Positions 40,927 through 50,660 of a stretch of 64,000 nt of DNA are shown one piece after another. The DNA comes from Amylibacter sp. (lineage in GTDB: Bacteria > Pseudomonadota > Alphaproteobacteria > Rhodobacterales > Rhodobacteraceae): positions 1 to 64,000 of the forward strand of contig JAJFHZ010000035.1 in NCBI GenBank assembly GCA_021775355.1. Direction: 5' to 3'. Every line of letters begins with the position of its first letter. The stretch's first letter is position 1. Below the pieces are notes generated by a model. The model was given only the letters and a program-made list of their open reading frames with translations. It did not search any database and had not been told where the DNA came from. Made by a program: the position numbers and the translations under genes.

Positions 40927-41005
40927 AACGCAATCTCTGTCATATTTATCGAGGGGTTTTAGGCCGCATGACCGCGCGGGGCAAGCGTAAATAATGGTGT
41001 TGTTG

Positions 41006-41605
41006 CTAACCTGTCAGCGTATACTGATCAAAGCGGATGTCACCTGTCCAGCGCCAGGCCGCGATAAAGGGTTCGTCCTTTGTAACACTGACATGGGCGA
41101 CGTTTGAAGGGTGATAAATCATATCGCCTGTTTTGCACAACGCGGGTGGTTCATCTTCAACCTGCCAATAGGCGGAACCGCCCAGCATGATAAAGGTTTC
41201 TTCGGCGGCATGTTTGCGAGTTACATAGTTCAGATTTGCGGATTGTACGAACAGACCAACGCGTAGATGTTCTGAATAAATCATGCCATCTGGTCCAACC
41301 AGCTCTGCCGTGGCCATATGGTTGGAAATTTCCGGTTTTATCCGCCCGTCAACCATACCCGAACTGTGCCAGTCAATCAGCGGCATAACCTTAGTGATTT
41401 TCGCAGCCACAGGCAGGGGATTTATAGAAAGGGCAGTTTTGATTGTCTCGGTCAAAATTTGATGCGCAGGCAAAAGCGGTGTGTGAACCTTGCTGCAAAT
41501 TGCGCGTAATTCCTGCGCCGTTTCATGCCCGCCAATGCGATTTTCCGCGTCGAACAAATCGGCCAAATCAGCCAATACATCATAAAAGACTTTGTAGAGG
41601 GTCAT
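41006..41605 (-). CDS. cupin of the DMSP-lyase-like (DddL/DddQ) superfamily
   Basis: 199 residues: a helical N-terminal half, then a C-terminal cupin barrel. [38 protein letters not shown] and [14 protein letters not shown] resemble DMSP-lyase cupins, which cleave dimethylsulfoniopropionate to DMS and acrylate. Candidate metal ligands are His132, Glu136 and His171. However, the Tyr that in DddQ follows the Glu by two is Phe138 here, and the first His of an HxH pair is Arg130, so the lyase activity is doubtful. GGAGA precedes ATG 41605. Confidence 0.65.
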   Translation of the reverse strand: MTLYKVFYDVLADLADLFDAENRIGGHETAQELRAICSKVHTPLLPAHQILTETIKTALSINPLPVAAKITKVMPLIDWHSSGMVDGRIKPEISNHMATAELVGPDGMIYSEHLRVGLFVQSANLNYVTRKHAAEETFIMLGGSAYWQVEDEPPALCKTGDMIYHPSNVAHVSVTKDEPFIAAWRWTGDIRFDQYTLTG

Positions 41606-41652
41606 GTTCTTTCTCCACTTTATGCAAAAAAAGTGTAACACAGAAACAAATG

Positions 41653-41692
41653 ATTACGCTGCACTTTTTTTGGTGTGGCGTAATTTTTTTTG
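41653..41692 (+). terminator. terminator-like hairpin pointing against both neighbours
   Basis: ATTACGCTGCAC (41653-41664) pairs with GTGTGGCGTAAT (41673-41684), allowing two G-T pairs, and is followed by seven T on the + strand only. Both flanking genes are on the - strand, so this would stop antisense transcription heading into pepN. Read on the - strand it is only a hairpin upstream of the cupin gene. Confidence 0.55.
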
Positions 41693-41715
41693 TTAATGGG
41701 GTGTTTTAAAAATAC

Positions 41716-44292
41716 TTACCCTAAAATTTTACCAATAATTTCCGTGCTGTCTTTTGACAGGCTCGGGGTAGCTGCAATTCGTTCCAGTTGTGCTTTTTGC
41801 ATGGCTTGGCGGGTTGAATCATACCGGCGCCATGTTTCAAACAGCCCGCACATGCGCGCGGTGGTTTGCGGGTTGACAGGATCAAGTTTGATCAGCCAGT
41901 CGGCGATAAAGGTGTAGCCTTTGCCGTTTTTGTGGTGGAAGGCGGCGGGATTCATCGCAAAGGGTCCGATCAGGCTACGGAAACGGTTGGGATTTTTCCA
42001 GTCGAAATCGGCATGGCCGGACAGCGCTGTGACCTTGGCCAGTGCCGCATCGGGTGCAGTACTGTTGGCTTGTATCGCAAACCATTTGTCGATGACCAAC
42101 CTGTCATCTTTCCATTGATCGTAAAAGGCGGTTGTTGCAGCATCGCCATGACCTTGATGGATCAAAGTCGCCAGTGCGGACAATTGCTCGGTCATGTTGT
42201 TGGCTGCACCGAATTGCGCTTTGGCGGTTTTTGCGTCTGTTTCTAAACGTGTCAAAAGACCTAATGCGGCACTGCGTAGGCTGCGTTTTCCTGCATCTGT
42301 TGCGTTAGGTGTGTAGGCACCACTGACCGCCATGCTATGGTATAGATTGATTAGATCATCACCTATATTTTGCGCAATTGCCAATGACAGGCTTTGGCGG
42401 GCTTGATAGATTTTATCTGGGTCCGGGGCTTGACCTTTGTCGAATATGCTTTGGGCCAATGCGTCTTCGCCGGGCAGTGCCAATGCCAGGGCGCGGTAGG
42501 CTGGTGCCAGTGTGTCATCCGTTGCAACTTTGCGCATGGCTGCCAGAAATGCCTGATCAGGGGTGGCATCGGTTAAAATCATGCGGGTCAGTAGATCAGT
42601 GGCAAGCGTGCGCCCCGCTTCCCATTTGTTGAATGGGTCGCTGTCATGGGCCAGAAGGAAAGTCAGGTCGTCCAAGCCTTGATTCTGTTCTAGAATAACG
42701 GGGGCGGAAAAACCGCGCAGGATGGACGGTGTCGGTTTGGCGTCAAAACCCGAAACAGTGAAGCTTTGCTTTGCTTTGGCCAGTTCGAACACCTGTTCGG
42801 CCACGGGTTCACGGCCATCAGCGTCCAGAAGACCAACCCGAATGGGGATGATCTGGGGCTGTTTTCTGTCCTGATTAGGTGTCGGTGGGTTCGACTGTTC
42901 AAATGTCAGAGTATAGGCACCGTTGTCATAGGTTTCAGATACTTTTATACGCGGGGTTCCAGCCTGAGAATACCATAGTTTGAACTGGTTCAGGTCGCGT
43001 TTGCAGGCGTCTTCAAAGACCTTAATCCAATCCTCGATCGTGCAGGCTTGTCCGTCATGGCGGTTGAAGTAGAGGTCAAGGGCCCTGTCATAGCCATCAT
43101 CACCGACCAAAAGTTTCAACATACCGATCACTTCGGCGCCTTTTTCATAGACAGTAGCAGTATAGAAATTATTGATTTCAATGTATTCTTCGGGGCGTAC
43201 CGGATGGGCTAAAGGGCCGGCATCTTCGCGGAACTGGCGGGTGCGCAATTGTAATACGTCGTTGATTCGCGTGACGGCGTGTGACCGCATGTCGCCCGAA
43301 AACTGCTGGTCGCGGAATACCGTTAAACCCTCTTTCAGGCACAGTTGGAACCAGTCGCGGCAGGTGATGCGGTTTCCTGTCCAGTTGTGGAAATATTCAT
43401 GTGCGATGATACCCTCGATCAGTTCAAAATCGCGATCGGTTGCGGTTTCGGGGCTGGCCAGAACGTATTTGGAATTGAACACGTTCAGCCCCTTGTTTTC
43501 CATCGCACCCATGTTGAAATCGTCAACGGCGACGATCATGAATAAATCCAGATCGTATTCACGACCATAGACGTCTTCATCCCATTTCATTGAACGTTTC
43601 AAGGCGTCCATCGCATAGGCGCATTTATCCTGATCACCGTCGCGGACAAAGATTTGTAAATCAACACGTCGCCCTGAACGGGTGGTGAATGTGTCATCAT
43701 AGGAAACCAGATCGCCTGCTACCAAGGCAAAAAGATATGCAGGTTTTGGCCATGGGTCGTGCCAACACCCGTGTTCCAGTTTGTTGCCGTTGGACAGCAA
43801 TATGGGCGCGTCGCCTGTGATTGTCACGCTGTAGGTTGCCATCACATCGGGGCGATCGGGATAGTAGGTTATTTTACGAAAGCCCTGTGCCTCGCATTGG
43901 GTGCAATACATGCCGTTTGACATGTAAAGCCCTTCAAGTGCGGTGTTGCCTTCGGGATTTATTTCAACCTCTGCTTCCCAAACGAAACCACTTTGAGGCA
44001 CGAGATCACTTGGTATAGTCAGGCCTTCTGCATCTTGCAGAATTGCGTCTTTTGTTAGGTCTTGCCCGTCTATTGCGGCACTGATCAGTTTCAAGTTGCG
44101 GCCATCCAGACGTAAATCATGTGGGCCGTCTACCAGATCCGGATTTCCCCGAAATTTGATTTTAGACGAAACCCGCGTGGCCTTTGGGTCTAACTTAAAG
44201 GTCAGATCGACATGATCGACCCAAAAGGCGGGTTGGGTGTAATCGACAAGGCGGATGGTGGGGGCTTCTAAGGGGCGCATTTTGGGTTCCAT
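41716..44292 (-). CDS. pepN: aminopeptidase N (M1 family)
   Basis: 858 residues, the length of bacterial PepN. It has the substrate-anchoring exopeptidase motif GAMEN near residue 260 and the zinc site HEYFHNWTGNR (HEXXH, about 300), followed by the distal Glu in LKEGLTVFRDQ. The C-terminal half is the Ig-like plus helical-repeat region. It is a broad cytosolic aminopeptidase. ATG 44292 and ATG 44280 are both possible; neither has a clear ribosome-binding site. Confidence 0.95.
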   Translation of the reverse strand: MEPKMRPLEAPTIRLVDYTQPAFWVDHVDLTFKLDPKATRVSSKIKFRGNPDLVDGPHDLRLDGRNLKLISAAIDGQDLTKDAILQDAEGLTIPSDLVPQSGFVWEAEVEINPEGNTALEGLYMSNGMYCTQCEAQGFRKITYYPDRPDVMATYSVTITGDAPILLSNGNKLEHGCWHDPWPKPAYLFALVAGDLVSYDDTFTTRSGRRVDLQIFVRDGDQDKCAYAMDALKRSMKWDEDVYGREYDLDLFMIVAVDDFNMGAMENKGLNVFNSKYVLASPETATDRDFELIEGIIAHEYFHNWTGNRITCRDWFQLCLKEGLTVFRDQQFSGDMRSHAVTRINDVLQLRTRQFREDAGPLAHPVRPEEYIEINNFYTATVYEKGAEVIGMLKLLVGDDGYDRALDLYFNRHDGQACTIEDWIKVFEDACKRDLNQFKLWYSQAGTPRIKVSETYDNGAYTLTFEQSNPPTPNQDRKQPQIIPIRVGLLDADGREPVAEQVFELAKAKQSFTVSGFDAKPTPSILRGFSAPVILEQNQGLDDLTFLLAHDSDPFNKWEAGRTLATDLLTRMILTDATPDQAFLAAMRKVATDDTLAPAYRALALALPGEDALAQSIFDKGQAPDPDKIYQARQSLSLAIAQNIGDDLINLYHSMAVSGAYTPNATDAGKRSLRSAALGLLTRLETDAKTAKAQFGAANNMTEQLSALATLIHQGHGDAATTAFYDQWKDDRLVIDKWFAIQANSTAPDAALAKVTALSGHADFDWKNPNRFRSLIGPFAMNPAAFHHKNGKGYTFIADWLIKLDPVNPQTTARMCGLFETWRRYDSTRQAMQKAQLERIAATPSLSKDSTEIIGKILG

Positions 44293-44426
44293 TTTGTTTA
44301 TGGGATAGATGTGACCTATTGGGTGGTATATTCAAGGGCAAATAATCTGCATACAACTGTATACTGAATTCTTGCTATTCAAATTTAGCCATGATAGCCC
44401 CGATGCGATAAGGAATAATTTCGCGC

Positions 44427-44460
44427 TTGCTTTAGTATTGGTAAATTTATATTACCAATA
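44427..44460 (+). promoter_or_regulatory. glcB promoter covered by a 25-bp palindrome
   Basis: TTGCTT (44427-44432), 17 nt and TATTAC (44450-44455) make a good sigma-70 promoter. A perfect inverted repeat TATTGGTAA-N7-TTACCAATA (44436-44460) covers the spacer and -10, so a bound protein would block transcription. TTGGT/ACCAA half-sites recall FCD-type GntR regulators (LldR, PdhR), though the spacing here is wider. A second short palindrome, ATACAACTGTAT, lies at 44351-44362. Confidence 0.6.
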
Positions 44461-44489
44461 TCCAAGTGCGACCTGCATTGGAGAATATA

Positions 44490-46625
44490 ATGAAACGTAT
44501 CGAGAAATTTGGTTTGCAAGTGGATGAAGCTCTTGTTGATTTCATTGAAGGTAGGGCGTTACCCGGAACTGACATCAGCCAAGGGCAGTTCTGGAAAGGC
44601 CTGTCTGATCTGGTACATGAAAAAGGCCCAAAGAACCGTGCTTTGTTGGAAAAACGAAGTGATATACAGGCCAAGATTGATGCGTGGCATATCGCCCATA
44701 AAGCTGAGGCATTTAATTTCGCGGAATATAAATCATTTCTAAGCGAGATTGATTATCTTGTTCCTGAGGGGCCTGATTTTGCGATTGAAACCATGAATGT
44801 TGACCCTGAAATTGCCGATGTTCCGGGGGCGCAATTAGTGGTGCCGATCATGAATGCCCGCTTTGCCCTGAATGCGGCGAACGCGCGATTTGGGTCACTT
44901 TACGATGCGTTATATGGCACGGATGCGATGGGTAGTTTACCACCCACAGGCGGTTATAGCGTGGAACGTGGTGCCAAAGTGATTGCCTGGGGCAAAGCGT
45001 TTCTGGACGAGACTTTCCCAATCGAGGGCCTGTCACATGCTGACGCAACCCGTTATTGGGTTGAAGACGGCAAGCTGTTGATTGATGGCAAAGAATTGCG
45101 CAATGCAGATGCATTTGTAGGATATCGCAATGATCCGGCCAAGCCCGAAGGCGTGCTACTGCGCAATAACGGGCTGCATGTGGAACTGTATTTCATCTCG
45201 ACCAGTGACATTAGCAAGCAAGATAAAGCGGGGCTTTCCGATATTATTCTGGAGTCTGCGATGTCAACCATCATGGATTGCGAAGATTCGGTTGCGGCGG
45301 TGGATGCCGAGGACAAGGTTCTGGCCTATTCCAACTGGCTGGGTCTGATGAAACGTGATCTGAATATCAAGTTAGAGAAAGACGGCAAAACTCTGCGCCG
45401 CCGCTTATTGCCTGACCGCAAGTATGTATCGCCGTTGGGTGAAGCGTTCAGCCTGAAAGGCCGCGCGCTTATGCTGATCCGCAATGTCGGGCATTTGATG
45501 ACCAACCCTGCGATTTTGGATCGCGACGGTTTGGAAGTGGGCGAGGGCCTGATGGATGCGATGTGTACCATTATGATTGCGATCCATGATTTGGAACGGG
45601 TTACCGGCAATTCGGTGCATGGGTCGGTTTATATTGTAAAACCAAAGATGCACGGGCCAGAAGAAGTGGCCTTTACCGATGAGATTTTTAGCCATGTTGA
45701 AGCCGCCCTTGGCCTGCCGCAATATACGGTTAAAGTAGGGATTATGGATGAAGAGCGGCGCACAACGGTGAATCTGAAAGAATGTATTCGGGCGGCAAAA
45801 CACCGTGTTGCATTCATCAATACTGGATTTTTGGATCGCACGGGCGATGAGATTCACACCTCGATGGAAGCAGGGCCGTTTTTACGCAAGGGCGACATTA
45901 AAAATGAACCTTGGATCGGGGCCTATGAAGATCAAAACGTTGATGTGGGGCTGGCTTGCGGTTTGCAGGGAAAAGCGCAGATCGGCAAAGGTATGTGGGC
46001 AATGCCCGACCTGATGGCCGATATGCTGGACCAAAAGATCGGCCACCCAATGTCCGGTGCCAATTGTGCATGGGTTCCCAGCCCGACGGCCGCGACTTTG
46101 CACGCAACGCATTACCACAAGGTCGATGTAAAGGTCTGCCAGACAGAGATTGCCAAGGGTGGCAAGCGGGCGGATGTGGATACGGTTTTGCAATTCCCCG
46201 TTGCCAAAGGCCAAAATTGGTCGGAAGAAGAAGTGACACGCGAAGTGGAAAACAACGCGCAGGGCATTCTGGGCTATGTCGTGCGTTGGGTTGACGCTGG
46301 TGTAGGTTGTTCCAAAGTGCCTGACATTAACAATGTGGGATTGATGGAAGACCGCGCAACCTGCCGTATTTCCAGCCAACACATTGCCAACTGGCTGCAC
46401 CACGGTGTTGTCGGCAAAGAACAGGTCATGGAAATTATGCGCCGTATGGCAGTCGTTGTGGATGGGCAAAATGCGGGGGACGCAAGTTATACACCTATGG
46501 CACCTGATTTCGCGGGTGTCGCATTTCAAGCCGCATGTGACTTAGTCTTTTTAGGTACGGTGCAACCATCGGGTTATACTGAACCAATCCTGCATGCTCG
46601 CAGGTTGGAACTAAAAGGAAAATAA
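44490..46625 (+). CDS. glcB: malate synthase G
   Basis: 711 residues, the long monomeric G isoform. Recognisable blocks include [34 protein letters not shown] [17 protein letters not shown], and [21 protein letters not shown]. It condenses glyoxylate with acetyl-CoA to malate, using glyoxylate from glycolate or the glyoxylate shunt. GGAG lies 7 nt before ATG 44490. glcG follows after 1 nt, so they share an operon behind the palindromic promoter. Confidence 0.96.
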   Translation: MKRIEKFGLQVDEALVDFIEGRALPGTDISQGQFWKGLSDLVHEKGPKNRALLEKRSDIQAKIDAWHIAHKAEAFNFAEYKSFLSEIDYLVPEGPDFAIETMNVDPEIADVPGAQLVVPIMNARFALNAANARFGSLYDALYGTDAMGSLPPTGGYSVERGAKVIAWGKAFLDETFPIEGLSHADATRYWVEDGKLLIDGKELRNADAFVGYRNDPAKPEGVLLRNNGLHVELYFISTSDISKQDKAGLSDIILESAMSTIMDCEDSVAAVDAEDKVLAYSNWLGLMKRDLNIKLEKDGKTLRRRLLPDRKYVSPLGEAFSLKGRALMLIRNVGHLMTNPAILDRDGLEVGEGLMDAMCTIMIAIHDLERVTGNSVHGSVYIVKPKMHGPEEVAFTDEIFSHVEAALGLPQYTVKVGIMDEERRTTVNLKECIRAAKHRVAFINTGFLDRTGDEIHTSMEAGPFLRKGDIKNEPWIGAYEDQNVDVGLACGLQGKAQIGKGMWAMPDLMADMLDQKIGHPMSGANCAWVPSPTAATLHATHYHKVDVKVCQTEIAKGGKRADVDTVLQFPVAKGQNWSEEEVTREVENNAQGILGYVVRWVDAGVGCSKVPDINNVGLMEDRATCRISSQHIANWLHHGVVGKEQVMEIMRRMAVVVDGQNAGDASYTPMAPDFAGVAFQAACDLVFLGTVQPSGYTEPILHARRLELKGK

Positions 46626-46626
46626 C

Positions 46627-47055
46627 GTGGTGGAAATAACCTCGAACAAAGCAAAACGTATCATCAATCAGGCCTTTGCCAAAGGTAAAGAGCTGGGTTT
46701 GAAGCCTTTGTCGGTAATCGTTTTGGATGCAGGTGGCCATTGTAAGGCGTTTGAACGCCAAGACGGGGCAGCCCCCGGCCGGTTTTCTATTGCCGACGGT
46801 AAAGCCAATGCTGCCATTCAAATGGGCATGCCGTCATCCAAACTGATGGAACGCGCCGAAAAACAGGCCTATTTTGTCGACGCTTTGAATGGTGTATATA
46901 ATGGGCGTATTATCCCTGTACCGGGCGGTGTTATTGTACGGGACAAAAAGGGTAATATTATCGGGGCGGTCGGTGTAACGGGCGACACGTCTGAAAATGA
47001 TGTGTTGGCAGCTGTTGCGGGTATTGAAGCGGCCGGATTGTTTGCCGAGGCATAA
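46627..47055 (+). CDS. glcG: GlcG/HbpS family protein
   Basis: 142 residues of the GlcG/HbpS (DUF336) family: ALIMAEKA-type start replaced by NKAKRIINQAFAKG, then VIVLDAGGHCKAFERQDGA, FSIADGKANAA and GGVIVRDKKGNIIGAVGVTGD. Streptomyces HbpS binds haem; GlcG accompanies glycolate-oxidation genes in enterobacteria, with no proven role. GTG start (46627 or 46630) after AAGGA. The 1-nt gap to glcB supports a joint function. Confidence 0.88.
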   Translation: MVEITSNKAKRIINQAFAKGKELGLKPLSVIVLDAGGHCKAFERQDGAAPGRFSIADGKANAAIQMGMPSSKLMERAEKQAYFVDALNGVYNGRIIPVPGGVIVRDKKGNIIGAVGVTGDTSENDVLAAVAGIEAAGLFAEA

Positions 47056-47131
47056 AACGAAATTACGGATTTTCATTGCCCGAAATTCATGCGATATGGA
47101 TTGAAATGCAATTCAATCAGAGTTTAGGGTG

Positions 47132-47875
47132 ATGAAAAGACCAATCGTAGGCATTATTGGCAACGCGTATTATATTGACGGGGATTACCCTGTTCAGGCG
47201 AGCGGTGTCAGTAATATTGAAGCAATTTCAGCGGTTTCAAATGCGATCCCCGTGGTTATTCCTTCTTTGCATAAAGTCAGTGAAATCCATGAACTGGTTG
47301 ACCGACTGGACGGGTTCGTTTTCACGGGTGGGCGGCCGAATGTTCACCCTGAAGAATACGGCGAAGAGGAAACCGAAGCGCACGGAACGTTTGACCGCAG
47401 CCGCGATGCGTTGGTTCTGCCTTTGATCCGTGAATGTGTTGAACTGGCTGTCCCCGTTCTGGGAATTTGTCGTGGATTTCAAGAATTCAATGTGGCTTAC
47501 GGTGGCTCGCTTTATCCTGAAATTCGCGACCTGCCGGGCCGTATGAACCATCGTATGCCCCCCGATGGTACGCAGGATGAAAAGTTTGCGCATCGCCATG
47601 ATGTAATTATCGAGGCGGGCAGTATTTTCGAACGCGTATTCGACAGTAATGTTGTCTTGACCAATTCGCTGCACGGGCAGGGGATCAAGGCTGCCGGCGC
47701 ACGGATCATTGTTGAAGGTCATGCGCCTGACGGCACGCCTGAGGCGTTGAGTGTGAAGGATGCCAAAAACTTTGCTTTGGCTGTGCAATGGCATCCTGAA
47801 TGGCAGGCCGATCAAGACCCTGTGTCAAATCAGTTGTTTACAGCGTTTGGCAAGGCGTTGCGCGGCGGGTTTTAG
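47132..47875 (+). CDS. gamma-glutamyl-gamma-aminobutyrate hydrolase-like (peptidase C26)
   Basis: 247 residues of the class I glutamine amidotransferase fold: oxyanion region FVFTGGRPNVHPEEY, nucleophile Cys near residue 113 in LGICRGFQEFNVAYGG, and His-Glu in QWHPEWQ. The family includes PuuD, which cleaves gamma-glutamyl-GABA in putrescine breakdown. No other puu genes are adjacent, so the substrate is open. GTG 47129 and ATG 47132 are adjacent candidate starts. Confidence 0.88.
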   Translation: MKRPIVGIIGNAYYIDGDYPVQASGVSNIEAISAVSNAIPVVIPSLHKVSEIHELVDRLDGFVFTGGRPNVHPEEYGEEETEAHGTFDRSRDALVLPLIRECVELAVPVLGICRGFQEFNVAYGGSLYPEIRDLPGRMNHRMPPDGTQDEKFAHRHDVIIEAGSIFERVFDSNVVLTNSLHGQGIKAAGARIIVEGHAPDGTPEALSVKDAKNFALAVQWHPEWQADQDPVSNQLFTAFGKALRGGF

Positions 47876-47984
47876 TCCACGTTTTCGGCCATACAAGCCA
47901 GCCTGCGCTTTAATGATAAAAACGGAAATATCCAATGGTTTAACTATCCATCGCACCGCTTGGGCGCCCGCCCTACGTGATGCT

Positions 47985-48191
47985 TTAAAACCGCCCGATA
48001 CGGCGGATCATACGCATGGTTTGTTTTGCATTCTTCGATGCCGCACCGGCATTCTTTTGGGCCTGTTTTGCCTCGGGCGAATTGGGATCGACATCTTTTT
48101 TGCGGTAAACGTGGTCGATACCTTTGTTGATGCCCAAATTGATGCCTTTGCGCATTACCATTCGGATAATCATGTTGACGATCTGGTTCAT
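47985..48191 (-). CDS. small basic hypothetical protein
   Basis: 68 residues with two strongly basic ends (RMVMRKGINLGINKGIDHVYRKK; TMRMIRRIGRF) and a Gln/Ala/Asn-rich middle. It has AGG upstream and lies 23 nt after scpB on the same strand, at the end of the scp/nagZ/argS run. No known domain. The biased, protein-like composition and operon position support a real gene. Confidence 0.6.
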   Translation of the reverse strand: MNQIVNMIIRMVMRKGINLGINKGIDHVYRKKDVDPNSPEAKQAQKNAGAASKNAKQTMRMIRRIGRF

Positions 48192-48214
48192 TTTAACACC
48201 TGTTTTTGCTCTGC

Positions 48215-48865
48215 TTACTCAAACATATCATCTTGGTCGGTATTTTCCAAATCTTCGTCTTCATCTTCTTGTGATGTCTCACCCATCAACCCACCGGGGG
48301 CAGGGCGATTGTCCAGAAGACCACTGTCGCGCAATTCTTTTACACCCGGTAAATCACGTTCGCTTTCCAGCCCGAAATGATCCAGAAAGGCTTGTGTGAC
48401 GATGAATGTCACGGGCCGGCCGGGTGTCATCCGCCTACGGCCCAGTTTGATCCATTCCAGTTCCAGCAGTAAATCAATGGTGCCGCGTGATACTGATACA
48501 CCACGTATTTCTTCGATTTCGGCGCGCGTGGTGGGTTGATGATAGGCAATGATTGCAAGGGTTTCGATGGCGGCACGTGACAGTTTACGGGTCTCAAACC
48601 GTTCTTTTTGCATGAGGAACCCTAGATGGGGGGCGGTGCGAAATGCCCAAGCGTCACCGACTTTGACTAGCTCCACGCCGCGCCCTTCGTAGCGTTTACG
48701 CAAATGTACGATCGCTTCGGATACATCACAGCCGTGTGGCAGGCGGTCTGCAATGGCTTTCTTCGAAACGGGCTCGGCGGACGCAAACAGGATTGCTTCG
48801 ATCATACGTTCCTGTTCGCCCATAGGTGGGGCTTCAAACAGGGTTTCATTTGGTTCTTCGGTCAT
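48215..48865 (-). CDS. scpB: segregation and condensation protein B
   Basis: 216 residues with two winged-helix domains; IEAILFASAEPVSKKAIADRL at the start and the ETLAIIAYHQPTTRAEIEEIRGV block are diagnostic. It ends in a long acidic tail (about 190-216). ScpB dimers join ScpA and SMC in the bacterial condensin complex. It overlaps scpA by 4 nt. Confidence 0.95.
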   Translation of the reverse strand: MTEEPNETLFEAPPMGEQERMIEAILFASAEPVSKKAIADRLPHGCDVSEAIVHLRKRYEGRGVELVKVGDAWAFRTAPHLGFLMQKERFETRKLSRAAIETLAIIAYHQPTTRAEIEEIRGVSVSRGTIDLLLELEWIKLGRRRMTPGRPVTFIVTQAFLDHFGLESERDLPGVKELRDSGLLDNRPAPGGLMGETSQEDEDEDLENTDQDDMFE

Positions 48866-49662
48866 TCTGAACTCTTTGTTTTCAATTGAATAGGGGCAAA
48901 TGTTTCGGATTGCCGGATGTCCAGTTTACCTTCTTTTACCAACTCTAAAGCGGCGGCAAAAGTGGATGCTGTGGCCGAGCGGCGAAATTTCGGGTCATCG
49001 CGCCAACCATCCGGTAAAAACTGGTTCAGATCACCCCAGTCAATGGCATGACCGATCAAGCCGCGCATTCGATCCAATGCCTGTTCCATCGTGAACAGAT
49101 GATCGCGTTCGCGCATATGCAACGGTTCAAAACTGTCCTTGGTTTTGATGTATGCATAGGCCTGCATCAGATCCAGAATAGTTGCGGTATAGGTCACTTT
49201 GCGGTTCTGGCTGACTGCCTCGGGGATGCCGCGCACGAAGAAATCACGCCCCATTTGATCGCGCGCCATCAGTTTTGCGGCGGCGCGGCGCATCGCTTCC
49301 AGTCGTTCCAGTTGAAACGCAAGGTGGGCGGCAAGTTCTTCGGCGCTTGGACCTTCATCCGTGGGGTCGGGTGGTAGTAACAGGCGCGATTTCAGAAAAG
49401 CCAGCCATGCCGCCATTACCAGATAATCGGCGGCCAGTTCGATGCGCAGTTTTTTGGCATGTTCGACGAATTTCAAATACTGTTCGGCCAGTTCCAACAC
49501 CGAAATTTTGCGCAGATCGACTTTTTGTGTGCGCGCCAAAGTCAGCAGGATGTCCAACGGGCCTTCAAATCCGTCGACATCCACCAGCAATGCTTCAGAT
49601 GCGATGCGTTCTTCTGTAGTTTGCTCAAACTCTGCAATCTCTTGTGGTGTCGGCTCAGTCAT
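48862..49662 (-). CDS. scpA: segregation and condensation protein A
   Basis: 266 residues, kleisin of the SMC complex. The N-terminal FEGPLDILLTLARTQKVDL and ELAADYLVMAAWLAFLKSRLLLP segments are the family hallmarks, and the C-terminal winged helix contains FAAALELVKEGKLDIRQ. It bridges SMC heads during chromosome segregation. Its start overlaps the nagZ stop by 1 nt and its stop overlaps scpB by 4 nt. Confidence 0.95.
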   Translation of the reverse strand: MTEPTPQEIAEFEQTTEERIASEALLVDVDGFEGPLDILLTLARTQKVDLRKISVLELAEQYLKFVEHAKKLRIELAADYLVMAAWLAFLKSRLLLPPDPTDEGPSAEELAAHLAFQLERLEAMRRAAAKLMARDQMGRDFFVRGIPEAVSQNRKVTYTATILDLMQAYAYIKTKDSFEPLHMRERDHLFTMEQALDRMRGLIGHAIDWGDLNQFLPDGWRDDPKFRRSATASTFAAALELVKEGKLDIRQSETFAPIQLKTKSSE

Positions 49663-50660
49663 CAGGCGGCCTTTTCCATAAGATTGTGAAACTGTTCTTT
49701 GGCGGCATCGATATCGAAGGCTTCCGGGGTGATGCGCAGCCTAAGGGCCGTATCGGCGCGGGCCAGCGCTTTGCCTGTCAGGGCAGGGGTAGCATCCGCG
49801 ATTTGCACCATTTCATCCATTATTCCATTGCAATGTAAAACCACATCGCACCCTGCATTGAACGAGGCTTTGCAACGGTCTGCAAAGCTTCCCTGGAGTG
49901 CTTTCATCGACAGATCATCTGTCATAATCAGCCCATTAAAATCCATATCGGTGCGAATGGTGTCGATCACTGCTGGCGATTGCGTGGCGCAATTGTCGGG
50001 GTCAATACTTGTGTAGATGATATGCGCGGTCATTGCCATCGGCAGGTCTGATAGCTGTTTGAATGGGATAAAGTCACTGGTTTGTAGCGCGGGCAAAGGC
50101 GTGTCCAAATGGGGCAGTTCAAAATGGCTGTCCATATTGGCGCGACCATGCCCCGGGATATGTTTGATAATCGGCAAAACCCCACCTGCCAGCAGGCCGT
50201 TGGCTGCGGCGCGGCCCATTTTAGCCACAGTTTCAGCATTGCGCCCGAAACAACGGTTTTCGATAATTTCATGACTGTCATCAGTGGCGATATCCAGCAT
50301 CGGTGCACAGTTCACATCGATACCAAGGGCATAAAGTTCAGCCGCAATAATACGGTAGCGTAGTTCAATAGATTTACGATCAGGTGTTTGGGCTACATGT
50401 TCCAACGGCGGTAACCATTCAGACCATTCAGGGCTGCGCAACCGTTGCACGCGACCACCTTCCTGATCAATCAGGATGGGTACATTGCCTCCAACACAAT
50501 CGCGAATTTCAGATGTAAGTCTGCGCACTTGGTTTGCATTCTTAATATTACGTGCAAACAGAATAAACCCCCATGGGTTTGATGTCTTGAAAAACCGCTT
50601 TTCGGTTGCGGTCAGATGCAGGCCTTCACACCCGAAAATGCAAGCCGCAGGTGCCGTCAT
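49662..50660 (-). CDS. nagZ: beta-N-acetylhexosaminidase NagZ
   Basis: 332 residues, glycoside hydrolase family 3. The catalytic His-loop KHIPGHGRANMDSH and the nucleophile aspartate in LIMTDDLSMKAL are visible, with the N-terminal FILFARNI and LIDQEGGRVQRL blocks. It releases GlcNAc from muropeptides during cytoplasmic cell-wall recycling. It overlaps the SPOR gene by 4 nt. Confidence 0.94.
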   Translation of the reverse strand: MTAPAACIFGCEGLHLTATEKRFFKTSNPWGFILFARNIKNANQVRRLTSEIRDCVGGNVPILIDQEGGRVQRLRSPEWSEWLPPLEHVAQTPDRKSIELRYRIIAAELYALGIDVNCAPMLDIATDDSHEIIENRCFGRNAETVAKMGRAAANGLLAGGVLPIIKHIPGHGRANMDSHFELPHLDTPLPALQTSDFIPFKQLSDLPMAMTAHIIYTSIDPDNCATQSPAVIDTIRTDMDFNGLIMTDDLSMKALQGSFADRCKASFNAGCDVVLHCNGIMDEMVQIADATPALTGKALARADTALRLRITPEAFDIDAAKEQFHNLMEKAA

